Positions 20,700-33,139 of a stretch of DNA of 64,000 bases are shown piece after piece. Every line of letters begins with the position of its first letter. Position 1 is the stretch's first letter. The DNA is taken from positions 196,848,216-196,912,215 of the forward strand of contig NC_080673.1 in the NCBI RefSeq assembly GCF_030445035.2, written 5' to 3'. This DNA is from Dasypus novemcinctus (lineage: Eukaryota > Chordata > Mammalia > Cingulata > Dasypodidae). Made by a program: the position numbers and the translations under genes. Under the pieces are notes generated by a model. It saw nothing but the letters and a program-made list of their open reading frames with translations, searched no databases and was not told where the DNA came from.

Positions 20700-23600
20700 A
20701 TGGCTAACACAAATAATTCCTTGAAACTGACATTAACACTGAATGTCAACGGATTAAACTCACCTATCAAAAGATTCAGACTGGGACATTGGATAAGGAA
20801 ATATGACCCATCTATATGCTGTCTACAAGAGACACATCTTAGACCCAGACACTCATGGAGGTTGAAAGTGAATGGCTGGAAAACAATCATACAAGCAAAC
20901 AATAAACAAAAAAAGGTAGGAGTAGCTATATTAATATCAGACAAAATAGACTTTAAATGCGAAACAATTGTGAGAGACAAAGAAAAATACTACATTTTAG
21001 TAAAAGGGAAAATCTGTCAAGAAGATTGAACAATCATAAGTATTTATGCCCCTAACAAGGGCGCCTCTAAATACGTGAGGCAAACACTGGAAAAACTAAG
21101 TGAAAGAATAGATGCATCTACAATTATAGTGGGGGATTTTAATACACCACTATCAACTCTGGACAGAACATCTCAAAAGAGAATCACTAAAGAAACAAAA
21201 TATTTGAACAGTATATTAGAGGAGCTGGATCTAATAGACATATATAGACCATTACACCAAACACAGCAGGATATACATTTTTCTCAAGTGCACATGGATC
21301 ATTCTCCAAGATAGACCATATGCTAGGCCACAAAGAAAGGCTTAATGAATTCAGAAAGATCGAAATCATACAAAATAATATCTCTGACCACAGTGGAGTG
21401 AAGATGGAAATTTGCAAGGGTCAGAGGCCCAGATTTCAAACCATGATTTGGAAATTAAACAGCACACTCTTAGAAAAACTGTGGGTCAAAGAGGAAATCT
21501 CAAAAGAAATCAATGACTACCTTGAAACAAATGATAATGATAACACAACATACCAAAATTTATGGGATGCAGCAAAAGCAGTACTGAGAGGGAAATTTAT
21601 AGCCATAAATTTATATATTAAAAAAGAAGAAAGAGCAAAAATTGAAGAACTAACTGCACATTTGGAGGAATTAGAAAAAAAACAACAAAGTAATCCAACA
21701 GGAAGAAGAAGGAAAGAAATAACAAAGGTAAGAGCAGAACTAAATGAAATAAAAATAAGAAAGCACTTGAAAAGATAAACAAGACCAAGAGCTGGTTTTT
21801 TGAGAAGATCAACAAAATTGACAAACCTTTAGCGAGACTAACAAAGAAAAAAGAGAGAAGATGCAAATACACAAAATAAGAAATGAGAAAGGAGATATCA
21901 CCACTGACCCCACAGAAATAAAGACTATCATAAGAGGATACTTTGAAAAACTATATTCCAACAAAAATGACAATTCAGAGGAAATGGAAAAATTCCTAGA
22001 AACACATAAGCAGCCCATATTGACGAAAGAAGAAATTGATCTCAACAAACCAATCACAAGTAAAGAGATAGAATCAGTCATTAAAAACCTCCCAACTAAG
22101 AAGAGCCCAGGGCCAGATGGCTTCACAGGTGAATTCTACAAAACATTCCGGAAAGAACTAACACCAATCCTGCTGAAACTATTCCAAAAAATAGAAACAG
22201 AAGGAACATTGCCTAACTCCTTCCATGATGCCAACATTACCCTAGTAACAAAGCCAAAAAGGACACCACAAGAAAGGAAAATTGCAGACCAATTTCTCTA
22301 ATGAACCTAGACGCAAAAATACTTAACAAAATACTTGCTAATCGTATTCAATAACACATTAAACGAATTATACACCACGACCAAGTGGGATTCATTCCAG
22401 GTATGCAAGGATGGTTCAACATAAGAAAATCAATCAATGTAATACACCATATAAACAGATTGAAGGAAAAAAATCACATGATTATATCTATAGATGCAGA
22501 AAAAGCTTTTGACAAAATACAGCACCCTTTCTTGATAAAAACACTCCAAAAGATCGCAATACAAGGAAATTTTTTGAACATGATAAAAAAAAAATATAAA
22601 AAACCTACAGCCAAGATTGTTTACAATGGAGAAATCCTAAAATCCTTCCCTCTAAAGTCAGGAACAAGACAAGGATGCCCATTGTCTCCCCTTCTATTTA
22701 ACATTGTCTTAGAAGTACTTGCTTGAACACTGAGGCAAGAGCCAGATATAAAAGGCATTCAAATTGGAAAGGAAGAAGTCAAAATTTCATTATTTTCAGA
22801 TGACATGATCCTATACATAGAAAACCCTGAGAGATCTACAACTCATAAATGAGTTTAGTAAATTCGTAGGTTATAAGATCAATTCACAAAAATCAGTAGC
22901 ATTTTTGTACACCAATAATGCGCAAGATCAGGAGGAAATAAAAAAACAAATACCATTTACAATAGTAAATAAAAAAATCAAATATGTAGGAATAAATTTA
23001 ACTAAAGATGTAAAAAACTTATACACTGAGAACTATACATGCTTGTTCAAGGAAATCAAAGAAGACCTAAATAAATGGAAGAATATTCCTTGTTCATGGA
23101 TAGGAAGACTAAATATTATTAAGATGGCTATCCTTCTGAAACTGATCTACACATTCAATGCAATCCCAATAAAAATCAACACAACCTTCTTCAAGGAACT
23201 AGAAAAACTAACTATGAAATTTATTTGGAAAGGAAAGAGGCCCTGAATAGACAAAGACATATTGAAAAAGAAAAATGAAATTGGAGGAATCACACTACCT
23301 GACTTCTAAACACACTACAAAGCTACAGTAGTGAAAACAGCATGGTATTGGCATAAGGAGAGACACACAGACCAATGGAATCGAATTGAAAGTTCTGATA
23401 TAGAACCTCATATATATAGCCATATAATATTTGATAAAGCCACCAAACCCTCTCAACTGGGAGAGAATGACCTATTCAACAAATGGTGCCTGGAGAACTG
23501 GATATCCATATGTAGAAGAATGAAAGAGGATTACCATCTCACACCTTATACAAAGATCAACTCAAGATGGATCAAAGACCTAAATATAAGAGCCAAGACT

Positions 23601-24500
23601 ATAAAGATCTTGGAAAGCAGTGTAGGGAAACATCTACAGGACCTTGTAATAGGAAATGGCTTCATGATTATCACACCAAAAGCACGAGCAGCAAAAGAAC
23701 AAATAGATAAATGGGACTTCCTCAAAATTAAAGCCTTCTGCACCTCAAAGGAGTTTGTCAAGAAAGTAAAAAGGGAACCCACATAATGGGAGAAAATATT
23801 TGGCAACCATATATCTGATAAGAGACTTATAACTTGCATATATAAAGAACTCATATATCTTGAAAATAAAAAGATAAACAACCCATTTAAAAAATGGGAA
23901 AAAGATTTAAACAGACACTTCTCCAAAGAAGAAATACAAATGGCTAAAAAGCACATGAAAAAATGCTCCAAATCTCTAGTTATCAGGGAAATGCAAATCA
24001 AAACTACAATGAGATACCATCTTACTCCCATAAGATTGGCAGCTATGAAAAAAACAGAAGAATACAAATGCTGGAGAGGATGTGAAGAAAGGGGAACACT
24101 CATCCACTGCTGGTGGGAATGCAGAAGGATCCAACCATTCTGGAGGACAGTTTGGCAGTTTCTCAAAAAACTAACCATAGATTTGCCATATGACCCAGCA
24201 ATACCACTGCTGGGTATATACCCATCAGAACTGAAAACAAGGACACAAACTGATATATGTACACCAATGTTCATAGCAGCATTGTTCACTATCGCCAAAA
24301 GTTGGAATCAACCCAAATGCCCATCAACAGATGAGTGGATCAATAAAATGTGGTATATACATACAATGGAATACTACTTGGCTGTAAGAACAAATACTCT
24401 ACAAACACACGTGATAACATGGATGAATCTTGAGAACCTTATGTTGAGTGAAGCAACCCAGGCATTGAAGGACAAATACTACATGACCTCAATGATATGA
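20700..24500 (+). pseudogene. L1-B ORF2 (endonuclease/reverse transcriptase), broken
   Basis: ORF2p nicks target DNA and reverse-transcribes L1 RNA. The start ATG is at 20700. Endonuclease motifs are visible: LNVNGLNS, CCLQETHL, VGDFNTPLS and SDHSG (21375-21390). RT motifs: [35 protein letters not shown], and the catalytic box reads FSDD near 22794 instead of the usual FADD (both Asp kept). A C-terminal zinc knuckle [18 protein letters not shown] is intact. Lesions seen: nonsense at 21027, 22350 (approx.), 22724, 23244, about 23308 and 23784; frameshifts near 21280, 21770, 21870 and 22278; and a small deletion near 22830. The copy is therefore inactive. Confidence 0.9.
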
Positions 24501-25440
24501 AATTAACAAGCTTCTCAAAGAGCTAGAGACTGGAAGATAGGCTTACAGGAAATCGGGGGGTGGGGGAAGGATGTAATTCGACATCTGCAGGGGTGGAATC
24601 TATGATGAGCTGGTGGTAAGTATGAGCACAAAGAAGAGATAAAATGGGGGCAAGGGGTTTCCTTTGGGTGGGGCTTTGTGGGTTTGAGGGGGGCTGAGGA
24701 TGGGCGGATGGGTAATATTGCCCAAAAATTGGGGTAGAGAGGGGCAACATATGAACATAGGAGAGTGTCAGGTGTTGGTTAACAGTAAAATGCTGAGAAA
24801 ATCATATCAAAATATAATTAGGAGGGGTACCTATTTAGGATCCTTGGAGAGGATGGTCTGATGCAGGATGGACTCCTGGGGAATGTCTGAATGCTCATTT
24901 TGCCAGGGTGGGTTGTACCATTGGGTAGAGACCCAAGTAGTGAGAGTGGGGGTGGACCCACATCCTGGGCAGGACTAATGCCATCAAATAGAGGGAACTG
25001 TATCTCTCGAGAGAAAGGGTGGCTCCCAGGGCATTAGGGCAGTTGAGCAAGTCAGGCCCTGAACACTGTTGCAAGTATCTCTGGACGTGGCTCCTCCAGA
25101 AATGGAGGTTGACTGTCACTGCGGGTCCCAAGGGGAGGGGAAAATGGATGTTGAATGGATGGAACCAAGGTAAATGTGGGGGTAAGAGAGGAGTTTTGCG
25201 AGAGTACACAAGGATGGATATAAAACATGTAATATCACACCATAAACATATAGGGGATGACAGACTAATAATGTAAACCATAATGTAAAACATAGGATAA
25301 CTAAAAATTTAGAAAACTGTATATCCTAAATTATGGACCACAATGTAAGCACAAATGTCACCTTGTTTGAAAGCTACTGTCTCAGAGTCTGTACATCAGT
25401 TTAAGTAAATATGATATGAATAAGTTATAAGAAAAAAAAA
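24501..25440 (+). repeat. L1-B 3' UTR and poly(A)
   Basis: About 0.93 kb, G-rich in its first 200 bp (runs at 24556-24566 and 24686-24694), then AT-rich, ending in A9 at 25432-25440. G-rich polypurine segments are a known feature of mammalian L1 3' UTRs. Sequence differs from the shorter 3' UTR type seen at 16451, 39334 and 55207, so at least two L1 3' UTR types are present. Confidence 0.75.
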
Positions 25441-25449
25441 TAATACTTG

Positions 25450-28400
25450 ATGACTTCAGTACAACGCTCTCATATTTGGATAGAACAACTGGACAAAGGA
25501 TCAATGAGGAACATGACTTGAAGAATATGATAAATGAACTAGACCTCACAGTGTATAGAACATTGCATCCCCCAAACAGCAAGATATATATTCTCCTAAA
25601 GTGCTCATGGATCTTTATCCAGGATAGACCATATATTGAGTCACAAAACAAGTCTCAGTGAATTTTTAAAAAGTGAAATTATACAAAGCACTATCTCTGA
25701 TTATAACAAAATGAAGCTGGAAATCAAGAACATGTGGAGAAAGGGAGAACTCACAAATATATGAAGGTAAAAAACACACTCTTACACAATCAGAGGGTCA
25801 AAGGAAAAATAAAAAAATTATTGAGACAAATGAAAATAAGAACAAAATATATCAAAACCCCATGGGATGCAGCAAAGGCAGTGTTGAGAGGGAAATTTAT
25901 AGCCCTTTATGCTTACATTAAAAAATAAGAAAGAGCTAAAATCAAAGACCTAACCAAACATCTGCAGGAACTAGAAAAAGAACAGCAAACTAATCCCCAA
26001 GTAAGCATAAGGAAATAAATAACAAAGATTAGAGCAGGAATAAATGAAATTGAGAACAAAAAAATATCAGAATCAACAAAACCAAAAGTTGATTCTCTGA
26101 AAAGATCAACAAAATCAACAAACTCTAAGCTAGATTGACAAAGAAAAAAAGAAAGGAGAGACAAATAAAATCGGAAATGGGGGACATTACTACTGACTTC
26201 ACAGTAATAAAAGAGATCACAAGAGGATGCTATGAGCAACCATACACCAACAAACTAGACAGTGTCAATGAAGTGGGCAAATTCCTAGAAACACACATAC
26301 AACCTACACTAACCCTAGAAAAAATAGAAGAACTCAACAAACCAATCACAAATAAGAATATTGAAATAGTCATCAAAAACCTCCCCAAAATTAAAAACTC
26401 AGCACCATGTGGCTTCACAGATAAAGTCTACCAATTATTTAAAGAAGAATGAGCACCAATCTTACTCAAACTCTTCCAAAAAATAAAACAGGTGGGAATA
26501 CTACCAAACTCATTCTATGAAGCTGCATCACTCTAATACCAAAGCCAGATAAAGATAACAAGGAGAAAGAAAATTATAGACAAATTTCTCAAATGTAAAA
26601 ATCCTCAACAAAATAATTGCTAATTGACTCCAACAGCATATTTAAAGAATTATGCATAAATAGATTTATTCCAGGTATATAAAGGTGGTTCAACACAAGA
26701 AAATCAATCAATGCAATATATCATATTATTATATTGAGGAAGAAAAATCAAACAATCATCTCAATTGATGCAGAAAATGCATTTGACAAAATCCAATATC
26801 CTTTCTTAATGAAAACTCTTCAAATGAGATGAATAGAAGGAGACTTTCTCAACATGATAAAGTACATATATGAAGAACCCACAGCTAACATTGTACTCAG
26901 TGGAGAAAGACTGAAAGTTTTCCCAATGAGATTGGGAGCAAGACAAGGATGCTCACTATCACCACTGTTATTCAATATAGTGCTAGAAGTTCTAGCTAGA
27001 GCAATTAGGCAAAGAAAGAGAAATTAAAAGCATCCAAATAAGAAAGGAAGTGGTAAAATTGTCACTATTTGCTGACAACATAATCCTACATCTAGAAAAA
27101 TCCCTCAAAATCCACAACAAAGCTATCAGACCTAATAGACAAGTTGAGCAAAGTGGCAGAGTACAAGATTAATAAACAAAATCAGTAGCATTTCTATAAT
27201 GAGCAATCTGAGGAGGAAGTCAGGAAAAAATATCATTTACAATAGACACTAAAATAACCAAGTATTTAGGAATAAACTTAACCTAGGACATACAGGACTT
27301 CTCTTTGGAAAGCTACAAAATACTGCTAAAAGAAACCAAAGAAGACCTAAATAAATGGAAGGACATTCATATTCAAGGACTGGAAGACTCAACATTGTTA
27401 AGATATCAGTTCTACCCAAATTTATCTACAGATTCAATGAAATCTCAATAAAACTTCCAACAGCCTTTTATACTGTATTGGAAAGGAGAATTATCAAATG
27501 TATTTGGAAATGTAATAGGTCTCAAATAGCCAAAAATATCTTTAAAAAGAATGAATTTGGAGGACTCTCAGTTTTATACTTTAAAACATATTACTTAGCT
27601 ACAGTGTTATAAACAGTGGTAATTGCATAAAAATAGATATGTTGACCAATGGAATAGAATTGAACGCTTAGAGGTAGATCCTCAAATTTATGGCAAAGTG
27701 ATTTTTGACAAGGCTATCAAGCCCACCCAACCAGGCCAAAAGAGTCTATTCAACAAATAACACTGGGAGAACTGGATTTCCATATCCAAAAGAAAGGACA
27801 TCTTCTTTCTCACACCTTATACAAAAATAAACTCAAAATGGATCAAAGACCTAAATGTAAAAGTTAAAACCATAAAACTCCTCAAAGAAAATGTGGGGAA
27901 ACATCTTCAAGATCTTGTGGTAGGTGATGGTTTCTTAAACCTTACAGCCAAAGAATGAGTAATGAAAACAATAGATAAATGGGGCTTCCTCAAATTTAAA
28001 CATTTTTGTGCTTCAAAAGACTTTGTCAAGAATGTGAAAAAGCAGCCTACTTAATGGGAGAAAATATTTGGAAACCACATATCTGATAATAGTTTAATAT
28101 CCATGTTATGTAAATAGATTATATAACACATGATAAAAAGAGAAGCAACCCAATTAAAAAAATGGGCCAAATGCTTCAAAAGACATTTCTCCAAAGAGGA
28201 AATACAAATGGCAAAAATCACATGGAAAAATGTTCAACATCATTAGCTATTAGGGAAATGCAGATCAAAACTACACTGAGATATCATTTCACACCTTATA
28301 GAATGGCCATTATTATAAAAACAGAAAGCCCTAAGTAATGGAGAGGATGTGGAGAAATAGGAATATTCCTTCACTGTTGATGGGAATGTAGAGTTGTGCA

Positions 28401-28730
28401 ATCTCTGTGGAAGATAGTTTGGCAGTTTTTCAAAAATCTAAACATAGAACTACTGTATGATCCAGCAATTCTGTTAATAGGAATATATTCAGAAGAACTG
28501 AAAGTAAGGACATAAAATGTTATTTACACACTGATTTTCATAGCAGCATTTTTCACAACTGCTAAAATATTGAAACAACCCAAGTGGATAAAATAGTGTG
28601 ATATATACATACAATGGAATATACCTGTAAGAAGAAATGAAATTAGGATGCATACAAAAGCATGGATGAACCTTGAGGACATTATGCTGAGTGAAATAAG
28701 TTAGACACAGAAGGACTAATATTGTGTGAT
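25450..28730 (+). pseudogene. L1-A ORF2 remnant (part 2)
   Basis: Continuation of the old ORF2 from the endonuclease (LDRTTGQRINEEHDL at 25475) through RT (about 26160-27200) to the C terminus (about 28700). Readable stretches include a KPITNKNIEIVIKNLP segment (26335-26390), an [18 protein letters not shown] motif A near 26764, and [12 protein letters not shown] near 26945. Numerous stops, frameshifts and indels show it is much older than L1-B. Confidence 0.85.
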
Positions 28731-28739
28731 CTCACTAAT

Positions 28740-29704
28740 ATGAACCAAAATGATGTGTAAACTCACAGAGGTAAACTCTGTAGTATAGGTTACTAGAAAA
28801 TTGAATGTGGGTTTAAAATGGGAGCTGATGCTTAATGTATGTAGGATTTTTAATAAGGTGTGTTGTAAAAGTGTGGAAATGAATAGAGTTGATGGTAAAA
28901 CATAATAGTATAATCAACACTGCTGATTTATAAATGCGATTGTGGCTGAAAGGGGGTAGTCTATGATTGTAATTTTTCAATTGAAGGGAAGCTAGAGAAT
29001 AATGTTGGGAATGTGTAACAGTGATTTTGGTGGTGGATAAACACTGTGGTTAATAGTATAAGAATGTTCTTCCTTTACAAATTATTAATTATGTGGTGAT
29101 ACAAGGAAAATTACAACTAATATATCTTATGGATTATAGTTAGTAATATTTTTGCAGCAATGGCAGAGAAGATATATCAATTCTAAGGGATAGTAATGGG
29201 GGATATAAAAGGAATGAGATTTTTCCTTTTAGAATAATGAAAATGTTCTAAATTGACTGAGGTTATAACTACATCACTGTGATGAAAATGGAAGGCACTA
29301 CGTGTACACTTTGAATGGATTGTACAAAGCATAGGACTGCATAACAATGAATTCTATGGTGGAAGATGGTCTGTGGTTAACAGTACAAATATGGGAGCAT
29401 TTTCTCATGAACTATAACGAGTATATAATATGAACACAGGGTGTCATTAACCAGGGGATTTGGGGAAATAATACATCATATGTAAGATATTGACTATAGT
29501 TAGCAGTAATGTTTTGATGATGCTTTTTCATAGTTTATAACAATTATTTCACAACAATGCAAGGCATTGTTAGAGGTAATGAATGGAAGCCCTGTATGAT
29601 AATATGCATGTTTCTTTTGTAAGTTCACAACTTAAACTGTACACTTATTGTTTATGGATGTTTTGTGTGAATGACAAACTTTAATCTAAAAAGTTAACAA
29701 AAAG
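28740..29704 (+). repeat. L1-A 3' UTR
   Basis: AT-rich 3' UTR with phrases shared by other copies here, such as TATAAATGCGATTGTGGCTG (28930; also near 31918), and a final TGTTTTGTGTGAATGACAAAC before an A-rich end at 29699-29710. Confidence 0.75.
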
Positions 29705-29716
29705 AAAAAATACCTG

Positions 29717-30309
29717 AAGATTTTGCAAAAATGTCTCCAACAGCAGCATAGATTTTTAGCCTCTCCAAATCGCCACATGAAATCAAATAAATGGTAGAAA
29801 AATCAAAACCCCATGACAATACTGACATCCAAACTAGATAACAAGGTATCCTTAATAACCCCTCAAATGCAAATGAGTAGGGCAAACTACTACCAACCAT
29901 GAAATCTACATGATATTATCATCTGTGCAGGGGAAAAAGAAAACAACTGATGTGGGGGTATGTGTGTGAGTCTGACAAGAATGGGAGAACTCCCATGGAC
30001 CTGCAGATATTCACAGGAAAGCATGAGAACCTAATTAACAGAGAAGTTCAAGAACCTCATGGCAGTCTAACCACTAAGAGCACCCTGAAACTAGCCTGTG
30101 AGGGCTCCCTTCCTGGACAGGACCCCACCTAGAGAAGAAACTTCTGGGAGTGAAATCAATATTGGTCAGGACGAGACAATTAAGACAAAAATATGGCACA
30201 GACTAAAGTGAGAGAAAGGAACAGAGTCAGGAAATCCCACAAAGGAAAACAGCATACTTTATAACCCTATACCAAAACAAGAGAAAACTAAATTTTAAAA
30301 AGCTTTCCT
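29717..30309. other. unassigned sequence between L1 copies
   Basis: No gene. Phrases at 29990-30130 (CCTGCAGATATTCACAGG, CTTCCTGGACAGGACC) hint at the 5' UTR of another L1, but I cannot assign it. Confidence 0.35.
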
Positions 30310-30400
30310 CATGTGTTGGTGTAGGGAGGTGTACAGGAATCCTTTTTAATACATGAGTGTTTTGTAAACTCACAGCTTTGTTAATTAAAAAAATTGAAGG
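30310..30400 (+). repeat. short L1 3' end fragment
   Basis: TGTTGGTGTAGGGAGGTGTA to GTAAACTCACAGCTTTG followed by AATTAAAAAAATTG matches the terminal part of L1 3' UTRs in this window. It is a heavily 5'-truncated copy. Confidence 0.55.
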
Positions 30401-30699
30401 GAAAAACTTATTTTATAGGAAGGAGATAATGAATACATATAGAGAAACAAAATGCTTTGGGACCTTGGGAAAAATACCATGATGAGAGTGAGAAAGAGAG
30501 AGAAAGAGAATATCTGATACTTGCTTTGTGTTTGCAACTTCCAATAATTGGCTATAAATACACATACACAAATTCTTATTTTTAGATTCTCTTGGGATCT
30601 ATAGTACACTTTTTTTTTAAAAGTAGTTTCTTGAACTTCCTTGAGTAGATCTATATTGCTTACAGACATTGATGGTTGCTAATTCAACAACCACTATCT

Positions 30700-31190
30700 T
30701 CCCTTCCTTTTTTTTCTCACAGAACCTAGATTTTGTTCAGATTTTTCAACTTCCTTTATGGAGCTATGCCTTCAGAGAGGATGAGTGTCATTCCCATCAA
30801 AATGTTCGAAACCAAATATTGTAGTCTCATCTCATTGCCAGTAATTAGGTTATGCAGGGAAAGATGGTTCAATTTTGACTAATGAGGTATAAGAGAAAGT
30901 CAACTGGAAGACTTCTGGAAAAAGTTTTTCTTTGAAAATAAGAAGATAGAGCTAAGATATAACAATCCCTCTTCTTCCACTGGATGCTGTCATTCTGCAT
31001 ATGGTGCTTCAAAATGTGACAAATATCTTTGGATCATGAGAGGAGCTAAAAGAACACAGAATGGTGAAACAAAAGTAAAAGGAAATTTTTCCTCATGTTA
31101 CCCTACATCTCATTACCTCCAAATTATTGAAGGCAGCTGAATAGTAATTTCTTATTACTTGCAGCAGAATCATGCTAATTAAAATACTTC
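30700..31190. repeat. probable ancient dispersed repeat, unassigned
   Basis: Wording such as GAAGACTTCTGGAAAAAG, ATCTTTGGATCATGAGAGG and CTTATTACTTGCAGCAGAAT follows the order of a mammalian dispersed repeat; the family name is not certain. Confidence 0.35.
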
Positions 31191-31389
31191 CCTACAGACT
31201 ACCATACAGATGAATGATGGACATAAATAGGATGAAAACTTTTCTAATTTGTCTAATCTTAATCAAGACTAAAACCCAAATCTGACTGACTATGCCCAAG
31301 AGAAAGATGATAAATGTGTTTTTAAATGATTTTTTCTATGTAATATAGTGTTGACAATTTTTCCCCCAAACCATAAGGACCCTACATTA

Positions 31390-33135
31390 AAAGAAATAAT
31401 AGCTCTCAATTTGATTCCATTAGCCAATATGTCTATCTTTATGCCAGTACCATGCTGCTGCTGCTGTTGTTGCTTTTACCACTGTAGCTAAGCAATATTC
31501 TTTAAAGTCAGGATCAAGAATCCTTCAACTTTGTTCTTCTTTTTAAAAGTATTTTTGCCTATTCTGGGCTCCTTACCTTTCCAAATAAATTTGATAATTG
31601 GCTTTTCCATTTCTGTAAAAAAGTTGTTGGAATTTTTATTGGGTGGGAGTGCTATTGAAGCTGTAACACAATATGTGTAGAACTGACATCTTAATGATAT
31701 TTAGTATTCCATTCCATGAATATGGAATGTCTTTCCATTTATTTAGGTCTTTTTTTATTTTTTTTAAGCAATGTTTTGCCATTATTTTGTGTGTGTGTAC
31801 AGGTCCTTTACATCCTTGATTAAATTTAGTCCTAGATATTTGATTCTTTTAGTTTCTATTGTAAATGTAATGTTTTTCTTGATTTCCTCCTCAATATGCT
31901 CATTGCTAACCCTGCTGATATATAAATGTGGTTGTGGCTGAAAGAGGTAGTCTAGAGGTATAAATATCAATTAAAAGAAAGTTAGAGAATAATCTAGGGA
32001 CTGTATAACATAGTGAACTCAATGGTGGATAAGGATTATTGTTAATAGTACAAATTCGAGACTGTTCTATGAATTAGAAAAAAAATGTCCATCATTGTTT
32101 TAAGAATATTGTGATACATGGGGTATTAGTCAGGGTTCTCTAGGGAAACAGAATCAATAAGAGATATCTATCAACAGTATGTGATTCTATAAGCGTCTCT
32201 CATGCAGCCCTGGGAATGCACAAGTCCATGTTCTGCAGGCAGGCTGCAACCAGGGGCTGCAATGTAATCCAGTGTATGTTCCTGATGAGTTCTGGGAAAA
32301 GTTGGCTATCCAGAGATGAACTAGGAAATTCTCTCTCAATTCTGGAATCACTTCCCCTTTTAAGGCATTCAGCTGATTGGGTTAAGCATCACTCATTGCT
32401 GATGGCAATCTCCCTGATTAATGTAATTATAACCAGCTATCTATGATGTACCACTGCAGTAAAGTCAATGGTGACTAAAGTCCATAAATGCCAGTGCTTG
32501 CTTGACCAAACAACTGGGCACAATTACCTAACTGAGTTGACACAATAGCCTAACCATCACAATGGGAAATACAACTAATGTAACTTACAAACTATAGTTG
32601 GTAATATTGTAATATTTTTGTATCAAAGGCTAAGAAGTTACTATACAAATGCTAAAAGTCAATAATAGGGCATATAAAGGAATATGGGAATTTTCCTTTT
32701 GGAGTAATGAAAACATTTTAAATTGACAGGTGAAGACAGCACAACTCTGTAATGAACATGAGAGTCACTAAGTGTACACTGTGGATGAATTGTATAAGAT
32801 ATGGTATCATGAAACACAGTGAACCTCATGGTGGATGATGGACTGTGATTAACTGAACAAATATGAGAATGTTCTCTCATGAACTATGTCAAATATACAA
32901 TAGTAAAGCATGGTATTGATAATAGGGTGGTTTAGGGGGAAAATATACCAAATATAAGCTAATCACTATATTTAGCAATACTATTTTCAAGACGTTCTTT
33001 CATCATTTGTAACAAATGTTCCATAACAATGCAAAGTGTTGGTGGTGAGGTATTATATGGGAATCCTGTATGTTATGCATACTTGTCTTATAAACTCACA
33101 ACTTCTCTATTAATTTAAAAAAATAATAATTACAA
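31390..33135. mobile_element. twin-primed (5'-inverted) L1 with nested LTR
   Basis: Left part 31390-31905 is L1 ORF2 in antisense (for example ATGCCAGTACCATGCTGCTG, CCTTTCCAAATAAATTTG; minus-strand frame at 31782-31970 reads TKRIKYLGLNLIKDVKDLY). At about 31905 it switches abruptly to sense 3' UTR (CTGCTGATATATAAATGTGG, the same as L1-A at 28925), which runs to an A-rich end at about 33115-33130. This is the signature of twin priming. Sequence between the ORF2 piece and the 3' UTR is missing, as expected. The sense part is interrupted at 32122-32570 by an LTR. Confidence 0.85.
32122..32570 (-). mobile_element. MaLR-like LTR nested in L1 3' UTR
   Basis: L1 3' UTR wording stops at GTGATACATGGG (32121) and resumes at GGGAAATACAACTAATG (32568), the same order as at 29094-29122. 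The intervening 450 bp starts TATTAGTCAGGGTTCTCTAG, the reverse complement of a MaLR-type LTR end. Solitary. A possible short target repeat (ATGGG / ATGGG) flanks it. Confidence 0.55.
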
Positions 33136-33139
33136 TGCT

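Larger units (their letters stand above)
17630..25449 (+). mobile_element. full-length L1 (L1-B) with 11-bp target-site duplication
   Basis: Element 17641-25438 on the + strand, flanked by a perfect direct repeat AATAATACTTG at 17630-17640 and 25439-25449. It has a 2.0-kb 5' UTR, ORF1 (19652-20623), a 76-bp inter-ORF gap, ORF2 (20700-24500), a 0.9-kb 3' UTR and a short A9 tail (25432-25440). It is inserted in the endonuclease region of L1-A: joining 17640 to 25450 restores continuity of the older ORF2 (about ...IILGG / DFSTTLSYLDRT-like reading). ORF1 has one internal stop and ORF2 several lesions, so this copy is not autonomous. Being inserted in L1-A and better preserved, it is the younger of the two. 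Confidence 0.93.
14265..29716 (+). mobile_element. old near-full-length L1 (L1-A), interrupted
   Basis: A LINE-1 lying on the + strand, split into 14277-17640 and 25450-29704 by the younger L1 at 17641-25438. Order: 5' UTR (14277-15820), ORF1 remnant (15820-17084, itself interrupted), ORF2 remnant (about 17230-17640, then 25450-28730), 3' UTR (28740-29704). An imperfect direct repeat, AAAAAATACATG at 14265-14276 versus AAAAAATACCTG at 29705-29716, is a plausible 12-bp target-site duplication with one mismatch. The start GGAGAAAAGACCCAAGATG resembles an L1 5' end. All coding is destroyed by many stops and frameshifts. Confidence 0.85.

Noticed and set aside
23546-24298. 250-codon minus-strand frame
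   Set aside because: Antisense shadow of L1-B ORF2; Ser/Ile-rich content is the complement of the ORF2 C terminus.
31450-31476. CTG repeat expansion
   Set aside because: Only four CTG units followed by TTG units inside an antisense L1; not notable.
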